Of a stretch of 64,000 bases of DNA, positions 53,789 to 62,780 are shown piece after piece (the first letter of the stretch is position 1; every line of letters begins with the position of its first letter). The notes below the pieces were generated by a model, which did no database searches, had not been told where the DNA came from, and was given only the letters and a program-made list of their open reading frames with translations. Source of the stretch: Aegicerativicinus sediminis. Its GTDB lineage: Bacteria; Bacteroidota; Bacteroidia; Flavobacteriales; Flavobacteriaceae. A program made the translations under genes and the position numbers. The DNA is taken from positions 1,854,001 to 1,918,000 of the forward strand of contig NZ_CP064295.1 of the NCBI RefSeq assembly GCF_015476115.1, written 5' to 3'.

Positions 53789-54670
53789 TTAATTTAGGTT
53801 TTCTTTTATCCAATTGTACCAAGATTCAGTGCCATCGCCTGTCGTAGCAGAAACCTCAAAGAATTTTAATTTTGGATTAACCTGTAATGCATACATCTTT
53901 AGTTTTTCCATATCAAAATTAAGATACGGAATAAGATCAATTTTGTTTATTAAACAAATGTGAGCAGAATAGAACATATCCGGGTATTTAATAGGTTTGT
54001 CTTCACCTTCAGTTGTACTAATAATAACCACCCGTTTGTTTTCCCCTAAATCGAACATGGACGGACAAACAAGATTGCCAACATTTTCTATCATTAAAAC
54101 GGAATCGTCCTTCATGTTTAATTGCTTGACCGCATCAAAAATCATGTCACTTTCCAAATGGCAACCTTTGCCAGTATTGATCTGTATAACAGGGACGTTT
54201 AAAGCATCTATTCTATTTGCATCATTAAATGTTTGTTGATCCCCCTCAATTACATAAAAAGGGATTTCATTTTTTAAATCTTGAAGTGTTCTTTCTAACA
54301 ATGTAGTTTTTCCACTTCCAGGAGAACTTACTAGATTTAACGCAAATATATTTTTAGCCTCAAAATATCCTCGATTTTTGGCAGCTTGTAATTGATTGTT
54401 TTGTAAAATATCCTGTTCAATATCAATTACCTTACTTTTTACCTCATGATGATGTGTATGGTGGTGGCCATGATTGTGATGTTCATGCTCGTGGTTATGA
54501 CTATGGTGGTGGTGATCATGATCATGATGATGGTGTCCATGGATATGATCATGGTCTTGACCGTGATTCCTATGATGATGATCAGAATGAAAATGATGAT
54601 GATGTTCAGAATTAGGTTTGCCTATTACAACGCCATTTTCGTTGGTTCCGCATCCGCAAGTGCCGCACAT
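53789..54670 (-). CDS. hypB: hydrogenase nickel-insertion GTPase HypB with long histidine-rich region
   Basis: A 293-residue HypB. The N-terminal MCGTCGCG is the high-affinity nickel site. Residues ~22-77 contain about 33 His, a nickel-buffering stretch. The SIMIBI GTPase domain follows (about 95-293): P-loop SSPGSGKTT, VIEGDQQT, the metal-binding GKGCHLESDM, MIENVGNLVCP and the guanine-specifying NKIDL. It hydrolyses GTP to drive nickel delivery to the large subunit with HypA. It is coupled to hypA (12 nt gap). Confidence 0.96.
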   Translation of the reverse strand: MCGTCGCGTNENGVVIGKPNSEHHHHFHSDHHHRNHGQDHDHIHGHHHHDHDHHHHSHNHEHEHHNHGHHHTHHHEVKSKVIDIEQDILQNNQLQAAKNRGYFEAKNIFALNLVSSPGSGKTTLLERTLQDLKNEIPFYVIEGDQQTFNDANRIDALNVPVIQINTGKGCHLESDMIFDAVKQLNMKDDSVLMIENVGNLVCPSMFDLGENKRVVIISTTEGEDKPIKYPDMFYSAHICLINKIDLIPYLNFDMEKLKMYALQVNPKLKFFEVSATTGDGTESWYNWIKENLN

Positions 54671-54682
54671 AATTTTAATGTT

Positions 54683-55024
54683 TTAATTAACTTCTAAAGA
54701 TTTAACTCTCAATTCTTTTCCCTGCGTAATGCCTTTTAAAGAGCTTTTGCATTTTGGGCAGGAGTCGTAAATTTTTTGGATCTCGAAATCGCAGTTGCAA
54801 TCTAAACAAATCGCTTTCCCTTGAATTAAATGAATATTTTTAATTGCAAATTCTAATATGGTATTTTTTACAGCCGCGGGCCAAACAAATTCCAAAGAAT
54901 CTAATTCAATTCCAGCGAGAGTTCCAATTTCCAAATCTATAGACTCAACGGTATTTGCATTTGCCTTTTTGGTTTCTTCTTCGGCAATTCTTACAATTCC
55001 TAATGCCACGGATAATTCATGCAC
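54683..55024 (-). CDS. hypA: hydrogenase nickel metallochaperone HypA
   Basis: A 113-residue HypA. N-terminal MHELSVA with His2 is the nickel ligand; the zinc site is two pairs, CLDCNC and CPKCKS, near residues 74 and 92. It delivers nickel together with HypB. It is the first gene of the leftward hyp operon and divergent from the hydrogenase structural genes across 142 bp. Confidence 0.95.
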   Translation of the reverse strand: MHELSVALGIVRIAEEETKKANANTVESIDLEIGTLAGIELDSLEFVWPAAVKNTILEFAIKNIHLIQGKAICLDCNCDFEIQKIYDSCPKCKSSLKGITQGKELRVKSLEVN

Positions 55025-55166
55025 AATTAATGGTCTTTAAGATGGAGTTTAAAGATAATCAGGGCTTTACGCAAATTGTATGATATAAGTCATGTTTTGT
55101 CTAATGGTGGTTACCTACATTTATTAGGCTTTGGAACTTCGATAATAACTAATCAATATTAATTAT
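55025..55166. promoter_or_regulatory. divergent promoter region between hypA and hyaA
   Basis: This 142 bp region separates the two hydrogenase operons and should carry both promoters. The best candidates are weak: TATCTTTA on the minus strand (55057-55050) and TTAGGCTTTG (55124-55133) on the plus strand. I saw no clear activator operator. Confidence 0.5.
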
Positions 55167-56297
55167 ATGGAAAATGTAAAACCAATTAAGGGTACATATT
55201 ACGATAGCATAATTAAGGAAGGTTATAGCCGTAGAGATTTCATGAAATTTACTGCCTTTATTGCTGCTTATATGGGGCTTGAATCTTCTATGATTGCGCA
55301 AGTTGCCCAAGCTTTAGAAACGACCAAGAGGTTACCCGTAATTTGGGAGCATTTTCAGGAGTGTACTTGTTGTAGTGAGTCCTTCATTCGATCTAATCAC
55401 CCAATTGTAGCCGATATAATTCTAGATAAAATTTCTCTGGATTATACTTTAACCCTAATGGCCGCATCTGGCCATCAAGCTGAAGCAGCAAAGCATGACA
55501 CAATGAAAAAACATCATGGAGAGTATATTCTCTGTGTGGAAGGTTCCGTGCCTATGGGAGCTGATGGTAATTATTGTTGTATAGGAGGAAGGTCTGCTAA
55601 AGATATTTTAGTTGAAGCAGCCGAAGGAGCGAAAGCTATTATTGCTTGGGGTAGTTGTGCCTCAAATGGTTGCGTTCAATCAGCAAAACCAAATCCTACT
55701 GATGCCACACCCATACATAAAATAATTAAAAACAAACCAATAATTCGGGTTCCTGGATGTCCACCAATAGGAGAGGTAATGGCTGGCATTATAGTTCATT
55801 TGGTAGCCTTTGGCCGTGTTCCTGAATTGGATAGGCAAGGAAGACCAAAGGCGTTTTATGCGAAACGTGTGCACGATAGTTGTTACCGCAGGCCTTATTA
55901 CGATGCAGGTTTGTTTGCTGAATCTTTTGATGACCAAAATGCTAAAAATGGTTATTGCTTGTATAAGGTTGGTTGTAAAGGCCCGGTTACTTATAACTCG
56001 TGCGGAATAATAAAATGGAATGGCGGAGTTAGTTACCCAATACAGTCTGGTCATGGTTGTATAGGATGTAGTGAAGATGGTTTCTGGGATAATGGAGATT
56101 TCTATGAGCGACTCACTGGTATTCCCGGTGTAAAGGGAGAATCCACCGCTGATCAATTTGGTAAAGTGGCAGCTGGTGTATTGGCAGGCGGTATCGCTGC
56201 ACATGCTATCGGAGCAACTATATCCAAACGGCGCCAAATAAAGGATGAAACGGAGAAAGGAAAAATAAATGAGATGAATCTAGACTCGGAAAATTAA
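55167..56297 (+). CDS. hyaA: [NiFe]-hydrogenase small subunit, oxygen-tolerant type
   Basis: A 376-residue small subunit. The Tat signal SRRDFMK spans residues 21-27. The proximal-cluster ligands are Cys66, Cys68, Cys69 (ECTCC), Cys164, Cys169 (GSCASNGC) and Cys198 (VPGCPP). With a constant offset of 49 these equal Cys17, 19, 20, 115, 120 and 149 of E. coli Hyd-1. Both extra cysteines (68 and 169) are therefore present, the mark of the [4Fe-3S] cluster of O2-tolerant membrane-bound enzymes. The medial and distal cluster ligands follow (HDSCYRR, YCLYKVGCKG, GHGCIGCSE). A C-terminal hydrophobic helix (about 331-350) anchors it. It passes electrons from the large subunit to HyaC and lies 6 nt before hyaB. 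Confidence 0.96.
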   Translation: MENVKPIKGTYYDSIIKEGYSRRDFMKFTAFIAAYMGLESSMIAQVAQALETTKRLPVIWEHFQECTCCSESFIRSNHPIVADIILDKISLDYTLTLMAASGHQAEAAKHDTMKKHHGEYILCVEGSVPMGADGNYCCIGGRSAKDILVEAAEGAKAIIAWGSCASNGCVQSAKPNPTDATPIHKIIKNKPIIRVPGCPPIGEVMAGIIVHLVAFGRVPELDRQGRPKAFYAKRVHDSCYRRPYYDAGLFAESFDDQNAKNGYCLYKVGCKGPVTYNSCGIIKWNGGVSYPIQSGHGCIGCSEDGFWDNGDFYERLTGIPGVKGESTADQFGKVAAGVLAGGIAAHAIGATISKRRQIKDETEKGKINEMNLDSEN

Positions 56298-56303
56298 GGT
56301 ATC

Positions 56304-58034
56304 ATGGCAAATAGAATCGTTGTTGACCCTGTAACTCGAATTGAGGGTCATTTAAGAATAGAAGCAGAGATAAAAGACGGAAAAATTGTAGATGCCTTTA
56401 GTTCCAGTACTATGGTTCGGGGTATTGAAAATATCGTTAAAGGAAGAGATCCAAGGAATGTTTGGGCTTTTGTACAACGAACCTGTGGTGTATGTACCAC
56501 GGTTCATGCCTTGGCATCGGTAAGGGCTGTAGAAGATTCCCTTGGTATCGTAATTCCGCCGAATGCAGAATTGGTGAGGAACATTATGGAAGGGGCTCTT
56601 TATATGCACGACCATACCGTACATTTCTACCATTTGCATGCTTTGGACTGGGTAGACGTAGTTAATGCGTTAAGTGCAGATCCTAAAAAAACGTCAGAGT
56701 TGGCTCAAAGTATATCTAGCTGGCCTAAAAGCTCACCTGGATATTTTAGCGACATTCAAAATAGGATTAAAAAATTTGTAGAAAGCGGTCAGTTAGGAAT
56801 ATTTGCTAACGGCTACTGGGGTCACCCTCAAATGAAACTTCCAGCGGAGGTTAATTTACTTGGGGTAGCACATTACCTTGAAGCTCTTGAGTGGCAAAAG
56901 GAAATTGTAAAAATCCACACCATATTTGGCGGAAAAAATCCACACCCTAATTATTTAGTTGGAGGTATGGCCTGTGCTATTAATACCGAAAACCCAGGTG
57001 GATTGACCGCTGAAAGATTGGCGATGGTAGGACAATTGCTGAAGAATGGACAAGAGTTTATTGAACAAGTTTATATACCCGATTTATTGGCAATTGCTTC
57101 ATTTTATAAAGATTGGGGAGCTATAGGCCAAGGTTTTGGTAATTATATGTCTTATGGAGATTTTCCGGTTAATGGTTATGGAGATATTTCTAGCTATAAA
57201 TTTCAACCAGGTATAATACTAAATAGAGATTTATCCAAAGTACATGAGGTTAACCATAGGAATGCTGATATTGAAGAATTTATCAATAATTCTTGGTATG
57301 ATTATGAGGAAGGCGATGCTGTTGGAAAACATCCTTGGGAAGGTCAGACTAATATCAATTACAGTGGTCCCCAACCTCCATACGATTTTTTAGATGTGGA
57401 AAGCAAATATAGTTTTATTAAAACTCCTCGATGGAAGGGTATGCCAATGGAGGTTGGTCCATTATCTAGGCTTTTGGTTGGTTATGCAAGTGGAAGTAAG
57501 GAGATTCAAGATGCTGTAAATGGAGCACTTGCACATTTAGGGATACCTGTTGATACTCTTTTCTCGACCTTAGGAAGGACTGCTGCGAGGGGTATTGAAA
57601 CACAATTGGTGGCTAACTGGACAAGAGGGTTTTACGATTCTCTGATGAACAATATTAAAAATGGTGACGAAAGAATGGCTAATACTGAACTTTGGGAGCC
57701 AGATTCATGGCCTGCAGAATCAAAAGGTGTTGGATGGATGGAAGCCCCAAGGGGGTCATTAGCCCATTGGATTAAAATAAAGGATGGTAAAACTGAAAAC
57801 TACCAACAAGTGGTTCCAACCACCTGGAATGCTTCACCAAGAGATGCTAAAGGACAGAGATCTGCCTATGAATCTGCTTTAATTGGTACTCCCGTTGCGG
57901 ATCCTGAATTGCCATTGGAGATAATTAGAACCATCCATTCATTCGACCCTTGTTTAGCGTGCGCGGTTCATTTGTATGACGAACATGGAAACCATATATC
58001 TAAGGTAAGTAATGTAGGAAGTTGTGAAATCTAA
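56304..58034 (+). CDS. hyaB: [NiFe]-hydrogenase large subunit
   Basis: A 576-residue catalytic subunit. The N-terminal RTCGVCTTVHALASVRAVE contains the first active-site Cys pair, and DPCLACAVH the second, so all four Ni/Fe ligands are present. The RIEGHLRIE and GNYMSYGDFP motifs are also typical of group 1 enzymes. About 20 residues follow the final His and should be cut off by HyaD after nickel insertion. It oxidises H2 on the periplasmic side. It lies between hyaA and hyaC with 6 and 10 nt gaps. Confidence 0.97.
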   Translation: MANRIVVDPVTRIEGHLRIEAEIKDGKIVDAFSSSTMVRGIENIVKGRDPRNVWAFVQRTCGVCTTVHALASVRAVEDSLGIVIPPNAELVRNIMEGALYMHDHTVHFYHLHALDWVDVVNALSADPKKTSELAQSISSWPKSSPGYFSDIQNRIKKFVESGQLGIFANGYWGHPQMKLPAEVNLLGVAHYLEALEWQKEIVKIHTIFGGKNPHPNYLVGGMACAINTENPGGLTAERLAMVGQLLKNGQEFIEQVYIPDLLAIASFYKDWGAIGQGFGNYMSYGDFPVNGYGDISSYKFQPGIILNRDLSKVHEVNHRNADIEEFINNSWYDYEEGDAVGKHPWEGQTNINYSGPQPPYDFLDVESKYSFIKTPRWKGMPMEVGPLSRLLVGYASGSKEIQDAVNGALAHLGIPVDTLFSTLGRTAARGIETQLVANWTRGFYDSLMNNIKNGDERMANTELWEPDSWPAESKGVGWMEAPRGSLAHWIKIKDGKTENYQQVVPTTWNASPRDAKGQRSAYESALIGTPVADPELPLEIIRTIHSFDPCLACAVHLYDEHGNHISKVSNVGSCEI

Positions 58035-58044
58035 TTGATGAATC

Positions 58045-58785
58045 ATGAAAACTAGAAATTTTAAAAGGGTTTTAGTTTGGGAGCTTCCGGTTAGGATATT
58101 TCATTGGTTAAATGTTTTGGCGCTTTTTGTATTAACCGTGACAGGTTTTTTAATTGCCGATCCGCCTGCACTTCTTTCTAATGCAGAGGCAACCAATCTT
58201 CACACTTTCGGTATTGTTAGATCTATTCATTTCATTTCGGCTTATGTCTTCTTTTTTGTAATGATATTAAGGATTTATTGGGCATTTGTGGGAAATAAAT
58301 TTGCCAATTGGAGAGCATTTTGGCCATTTACAAAAAGACATTGGGCCAATCTCAAACATGTTTTAAAGGTGGATATTATGCTATTGAATGATGAAGAGGA
58401 GAATATTAGGAATATAAGTATTGGCCATAACACAATTGCAACTTTAAGTTATATAGCCATGTTCTTTTTAGCCTTAGTAATGGTATTTACAGGTTTTGGA
58501 TTGTATGCTGGAATGTCAAGTTGGTGGTTGCCTCGATTATTTATTTGGGTGCCAGATATGTTGGGTGGTGATATACTTACCAGACAAATCCATCATATTA
58601 GTATGTGGGCATTTATCTTTTTTGCCATGGTGCATGTGTATCTGGTATTTTACCATGATTGGCTTGAGGGAAGAGGTGAGGTGTCATCTATGTTTGGGGG
58701 CTATAAATTTGTATGTGAAGATCGAATGAAAAAACCTGAAAAGGTTAAGAGCGATAAAAATAAAGCGGCAGTACCCGCTGATTAA
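58045..58785 (+). CDS. hyaC: hydrogenase diheme cytochrome b subunit
   Basis: A 246-residue four-helix cytochrome b of the Ni/Fe-hydrogenase type. Heme ligand His are visible at VRIFHWLNVLALF, in helix 2 (RSIHFISAYVFFFVM) and in the last helix (IHHISMWAFIFFAMVHVYLVFYHDWLEGRGE). It anchors the small subunit and transfers electrons to the quinone pool. It is followed by a hairpin (58803-58848) before hyaD. Confidence 0.94.
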   Translation: MKTRNFKRVLVWELPVRIFHWLNVLALFVLTVTGFLIADPPALLSNAEATNLHTFGIVRSIHFISAYVFFFVMILRIYWAFVGNKFANWRAFWPFTKRHWANLKHVLKVDIMLLNDEEENIRNISIGHNTIATLSYIAMFFLALVMVFTGFGLYAGMSSWWLPRLFIWVPDMLGGDILTRQIHHISMWAFIFFAMVHVYLVFYHDWLEGRGEVSSMFGGYKFVCEDRMKKPEKVKSDKNKAAVPAD

Positions 58786-58802
58786 TTAAGTTAGAAGAAT
58801 GT

Positions 58803-58848
58803 AAATCCATTCGGTGAATCTGACCCAAATTTTAAGCCGAATGGATTT
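58803..58848 (+). terminator. inverted repeat with T-rich tail inside the hydrogenase operon
   Basis: A perfect 12-bp stem (AAATCCATTCGG/CCGAATGGATTT) with a 22 nt loop, followed by ATTTTTAATG. It could be a partial terminator that lowers expression of the maturation genes relative to the structural genes (inference). Confidence 0.6.
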
Positions 58849-58863
58849 ATTTTTAATGAAATT

Positions 58864-59397
58864 ATGAAAGAATTAGAAGGAAGTTTAGTAGCTGTAAGTA
58901 GCGATGCCTATTATTTTGAAAATGATAAATCTAATTCGATACTCATTTTAGGAGTTGGAAATTATTTAATGGGGGATGAGGGCGTTGGCGTGCATTTGAT
59001 TCAGCATTTTTCAAAGTTTAATTTACCCGATTATATTGATATTCTTGATGGGGGTACGGGAGGTTTTTTGCTTCTAGATTGTTTTAAGGCCTATCCGTCA
59101 ATCATTTTTGTTGATGCTACTATGGATGGAAAGCCCGCAGGTACAATTTCGTTATTGCGTCCTAAATTCGCTTCCGATTTTCCTTCCGCACTGAGTGTCC
59201 ATGATGTTGGTCTTAAAGATATGATTGAGGCGGTATATCTCATGGAGGAAGTTCCCGATGTTTATCTATTCACGATTTCCATAAAAGAAATGATTCCAAT
59301 GACGGTGGAATTAAGTCCCGAAGTTGAAATGGCAATTCCAGAATTGATCGATCAAATTTTGGAGCTTTCCAAAAAACTTAAATTTCAAAAAACTTAA
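58864..59397 (+). CDS. hyaD: hydrogenase maturation endopeptidase
   Basis: A 177-residue protease of the HyaD/HoxM family that removes the C-terminal tail of the large subunit once nickel is in place. GVGNYLMGDEGVGVHL provides the Glu of the nickel-recognition site; the Asp in FVDATMDG and the His in SVHDVGLKDM complete it. It has about 26 extra residues at the N-terminus before the ILILGVGN strand, compared with the usual form. Confidence 0.92.
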   Translation: MKELEGSLVAVSSDAYYFENDKSNSILILGVGNYLMGDEGVGVHLIQHFSKFNLPDYIDILDGGTGGFLLLDCFKAYPSIIFVDATMDGKPAGTISLLRPKFASDFPSALSVHDVGLKDMIEAVYLMEEVPDVYLFTISIKEMIPMTVELSPEVEMAIPELIDQILELSKKLKFQKT

Positions 59398-59424
59398 TTT
59401 TACTCAACTGCAGGCATCCAAACC

Positions 59425-61683
59425 ATGCTTAAAACGTTTCAAATTTTAATCTCTGGACAAGTTCAGGGTGTTGGTTTTCGTCCTTATGTTTTTGCACTTG
59501 CTAAAGACAATAATCTGAAGGGTGAAGTTTCAAATAATGAAACAGGTGTGATAATTATAGTTTCCGGCACACCCGTTGATTTGGAAGCGTTTTGTAATCA
59601 ACTCACAAAAAACCCTCCTCCAGTTTCAATAATTGAACAATTCCATTCAGAGGAAATAGAATTTCAGGAATTTGAAGATTTCAGAATTATACCGTCAAAG
59701 ACCAAAAGTAATTTAAGTCTAAGATTGACCCCCGATTTTGCTATATGTGAAGCGTGTTCATTTGAAATTCAAAATGCTGAAGACAGGCGTTACCAATATG
59801 CATTTACAACCTGTGTTAATTGTGGCCCGCGTTGGTCGGTCACAAAAAAGTTTCCATTTGAAAGAGAACATACATCAATTGCAGAATTTGTAATGTGTAA
59901 AACTTGTCTAACCGAATATAAGGACCCCTCAGATAGGAGATTTCATTCGCAAACCAATACTTGTGGTGATTGTGGAATTAGTTTGCAGCTATTAGATTCA
60001 CAGGGGAAAAATTTAAACAAAAGTCAACAGCATATTTTTGAATCTATTGGCCAGTATTTGAAAGAGGGGAAGATTGTAGCTGTTAAAAACACTAGCGGAT
60101 ATCTTTTGTGTTGCAATGCAGAAAATGAAAATGCTGTTGCAAAATTGAGGAAATTAAAAAAGCGCCCTACGAAACCATTTGCATTATTATTTCCCAATTT
60201 AAAACATCTCAAAGGTGAATTTTCACTTTCCCCAAATCAGGAAGAATTCCTAAAATCTAAGGAACGACCAATTGTTATAATACCAGTTGAAAATTATTTT
60301 GGCAGAATTGCTCTCAACCAAATTGCTCCAGGCTTAAAACAATTGGGAGTTATGGTGCCCTATACAGGAATATTGGAATTGTTAGGAGAATCTATCACTT
60401 TTCCGATCGTGGCGACCAGCGGAAACATACATGGGTCCCCAATTTTGAGCGATTCGAATGACGCATTGGAAAAACTAGGTTCTGTCGCGGATTATTTTTT
60501 GCAACACGACCTACATATTGAGCATCCTCAAGATGACAGTGTTATAAAGCTTAGCTTTCAAAATAAAATTCCGATTTTATTTAGGAGATCAAGGGGATAT
60601 GCACCTAATTTTTTTACAAATGTTAAAGTTGCTGAAACTAAAATATTGGCAATGGGAGCAGATTTAAAAAATAGTTTTGCGTTTATGCCAAATGAATATG
60701 TATATGTGAGCCAATATCTGGGTAACCTAGAAAATTTTGATGTTTACCAGCGGTTTATAACGGAAATTAAATCATTTACCACAATTTTCAATCAAATTCC
60801 GGAGACTATTGTAATAGATAAACACCCAAGATATTTTAGTTGCCAATTGGGTAAAGAATTGGCAATTACCTATAATTCTAAACTCATTGAAGTACAACAT
60901 CACAAGGCTCATTTCGCTTCGGTATTGGGAGAACATAATTTATTTCAAGAAAAAGAAAAAATATTAGGGGTTGTATGGGATGGTGTTGGCTTTGGTGATG
61001 ATGGTGAGGTTTGGGGTGGTGAGTTTTTTGATTTTCAGAATGGATTTATAAATAGGATAAATCACTTTGAATATTTTGAATGGTTGGCAGGTGATAAAAT
61101 GTCTAAAGAACCTCGATTATCATTGTTTTCACTTTTAAAAAATGACGAGATTATTAAACATAAATTTTCTAACGAGGAGTTTTCAGTTTATAGGAAATTA
61201 AAGAAAATAAATAAATTGAAAACCTCGTCCGTAGGTCGTTTGTTTGATGCGGTTGCATCCTTACTTAACATTTGTGATTATAATTCATTTGAAGGCGAAG
61301 CAGCAATTTTGCTAGAGAATAACGTCTCGAATTTAAAAATGCCTGAGCCTAGAACTTATTATAAGATTGAACCTACTGAGCCCATACAAATAGGTCTAAT
61401 ATTAGATGAAATAACCAAAGATTTTGAAAGGGGTATTGAGGTTTCAGTGATTCTTTTCAATTTTATTTTCACATTAGCGACAATAATAGTTGATTTTGCA
61501 AAACAGAATGATTATACCATAGTGTGTTGTTCAGGCGGTGTATTTCAAAACACAACACTTATAGATATTCTGATCGACATAAAACCTGATGACCTCCAAT
61601 TATGTTTCAATAAACATTTGCCGCCAAATGATGAAAATATTTCATTCGGACAATTAATGTATGTTGTAAATTGTAAACTGTAG
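59425..61683 (+). CDS. hypF: carbamoyltransferase HypF
   Basis: A 752-residue HypF, which makes the thiocarbamate precursor of the cyanide ligands with HypE. Domains: acylphosphatase (about 1-90, ISGQVQGVGFRPYVFA), two zinc fingers (~107-185, with CEACSF, CVNCGPRW, CKTCLTEY, CGDCG), a YrdC-like domain (~200-390, KKRPTKPFALLFPNL) and a Kae1-like carbamoyltransferase (~405-752, HHKAHFASVLGEH, VWDGVGFGDDGEVWGGEF). All parts are intact. Confidence 0.96.
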   Translation: MLKTFQILISGQVQGVGFRPYVFALAKDNNLKGEVSNNETGVIIIVSGTPVDLEAFCNQLTKNPPPVSIIEQFHSEEIEFQEFEDFRIIPSKTKSNLSLRLTPDFAICEACSFEIQNAEDRRYQYAFTTCVNCGPRWSVTKKFPFEREHTSIAEFVMCKTCLTEYKDPSDRRFHSQTNTCGDCGISLQLLDSQGKNLNKSQQHIFESIGQYLKEGKIVAVKNTSGYLLCCNAENENAVAKLRKLKKRPTKPFALLFPNLKHLKGEFSLSPNQEEFLKSKERPIVIIPVENYFGRIALNQIAPGLKQLGVMVPYTGILELLGESITFPIVATSGNIHGSPILSDSNDALEKLGSVADYFLQHDLHIEHPQDDSVIKLSFQNKIPILFRRSRGYAPNFFTNVKVAETKILAMGADLKNSFAFMPNEYVYVSQYLGNLENFDVYQRFITEIKSFTTIFNQIPETIVIDKHPRYFSCQLGKELAITYNSKLIEVQHHKAHFASVLGEHNLFQEKEKILGVVWDGVGFGDDGEVWGGEFFDFQNGFINRINHFEYFEWLAGDKMSKEPRLSLFSLLKNDEIIKHKFSNEEFSVYRKLKKINKLKTSSVGRLFDAVASLLNICDYNSFEGEAAILLENNVSNLKMPEPRTYYKIEPTEPIQIGLILDEITKDFERGIEVSVILFNFIFTLATIIVDFAKQNDYTIVCCSGGVFQNTTLIDILIDIKPDDLQLCFNKHLPPNDENISFGQLMYVVNCKL

Positions 61684-61685
61684 GA

Positions 61686-62780
61686 ATGAAGTATTTAGAG
61701 GAATATAGAAACTTAGAGGCAACTAACCAATATTTAAGCCTAATCGCTAATAAGGTTACCAAGCCATGGAATATAATGGAGATTTGTGGTGGGCAGACAC
61801 ACAGTTTGGTGAGGAATGGTATTTTAGAGTTGTTACCGAAGCAGGTTCAGATGATCCATGGTCCGGGTTGTCCGGTTTGTGTGACTCCCGTAAGCTTAAT
61901 AGATAAAGCCATTGAATTACTGGAAAAAGGTGTAATTGTTTGTTCTTTTGGAGATATGATTCGTGTCCCTGGAACAAAAAAAAGTCTCTTAGAGGCAAAG
62001 GCGGAAGGAGCTGATCTCCGAGTGCTTTACTCTCCTTTAGAGGCAGTTGAAGTTGCCAAAGCAAACCCAAATAGAGAAGTGGTGTTTTTTGCTGTCGGAT
62101 TTGAGACGACTGCGCCTGCAAATGCAATTTCGGTATTACACGCCGAAAAGGAAGGCTTAAAGAACTATTCAATTTTGGTCTCACATGTATTAGTGCCACC
62201 TGCAATGGAAGCCATTTTGGACGATGAATTTTGTAACATTGATGCATTCCTTGGAGCCGGCCATGTATGTGCGATAATGGGTTATAAAGAATACATGCCG
62301 ATAAGTGAAAAGTATAAAATTCCCATTGTAATTACAGGGTTTGAGCCATTGGATTTGGTTCAAGGAATTTATATGGCGGTATCACAATTAGAGGCAAACG
62401 AATATACTGTAGAAAACCAATACGCTCGTGTTGTAAAAAAGGAAGGGAATATAGCAGCCAAGGAAGTAATTAGTAAAGTGTTCAGGGTAGGAGATAGGGA
62501 ATGGCGTGGAATTGGAAAAATACCCAATAGTGGCTACTTAATTTCAGAAGAATACAAGGCGTTTGATGCCGGAATAAAATTTCAAATTATTGGGAATGAT
62601 AATGTTTTACATACTAAATGTATAGCAGGAGAAATATTGAAGGGTTTAAAAAAGCCATACCAATGCCCTGCTTTTGGAAAGGAATGCAATCCAACTAATC
62701 CCTTAGGGGCTCCCATGGTGTCTTCAGAGGGCGCTTGTGCTGCCTACTATCATTTTTCAGTGGATGAAAATGTGTTATAA
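61686..62780 (+). CDS. hypD: hydrogenase maturation factor HypD
   Basis: A 364-residue HypD, an Fe-S protein on which the Fe(CN)2CO group is built with HypC. Conserved cysteines: CGGQTHSL, GPGCPVCVTP and the C-terminal CPAFGKECNPTNPLGAP...EGACAAYY cluster ligands. It lies 2 nt after hypF, and its stop overlaps the hypE start by one base. Confidence 0.96.
   Translation: MKYLEEYRNLEATNQYLSLIANKVTKPWNIMEICGGQTHSLVRNGILELLPKQVQMIHGPGCPVCVTPVSLIDKAIELLEKGVIVCSFGDMIRVPGTKKSLLEAKAEGADLRVLYSPLEAVEVAKANPNREVVFFAVGFETTAPANAISVLHAEKEGLKNYSILVSHVLVPPAMEAILDDEFCNIDAFLGAGHVCAIMGYKEYMPISEKYKIPIVITGFEPLDLVQGIYMAVSQLEANEYTVENQYARVVKKEGNIAAKEVISKVFRVGDREWRGIGKIPNSGYLISEEYKAFDAGIKFQIIGNDNVLHTKCIAGEILKGLKKPYQCPAFGKECNPTNPLGAPMVSSEGACAAYYHFSVDENVL

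Noticed and set aside
54430-54640. Repetitive stretch resembling a tandem repeat or CRISPR
   Set aside because: It is the His codon-rich part of hypB (CAT/CAC repeats), with no regular repeat-spacer structure.
55680-56237. 185-codon open frame antisense to the hydrogenase small subunit
   Set aside because: Shadow of hyaA; its translation shows no domain and lies fully within a conserved gene.
61756-62247. 163-codon open frame antisense to hypD
   Set aside because: Shadow frame with low-complexity Leu/Pro composition; hypD is well conserved across it.
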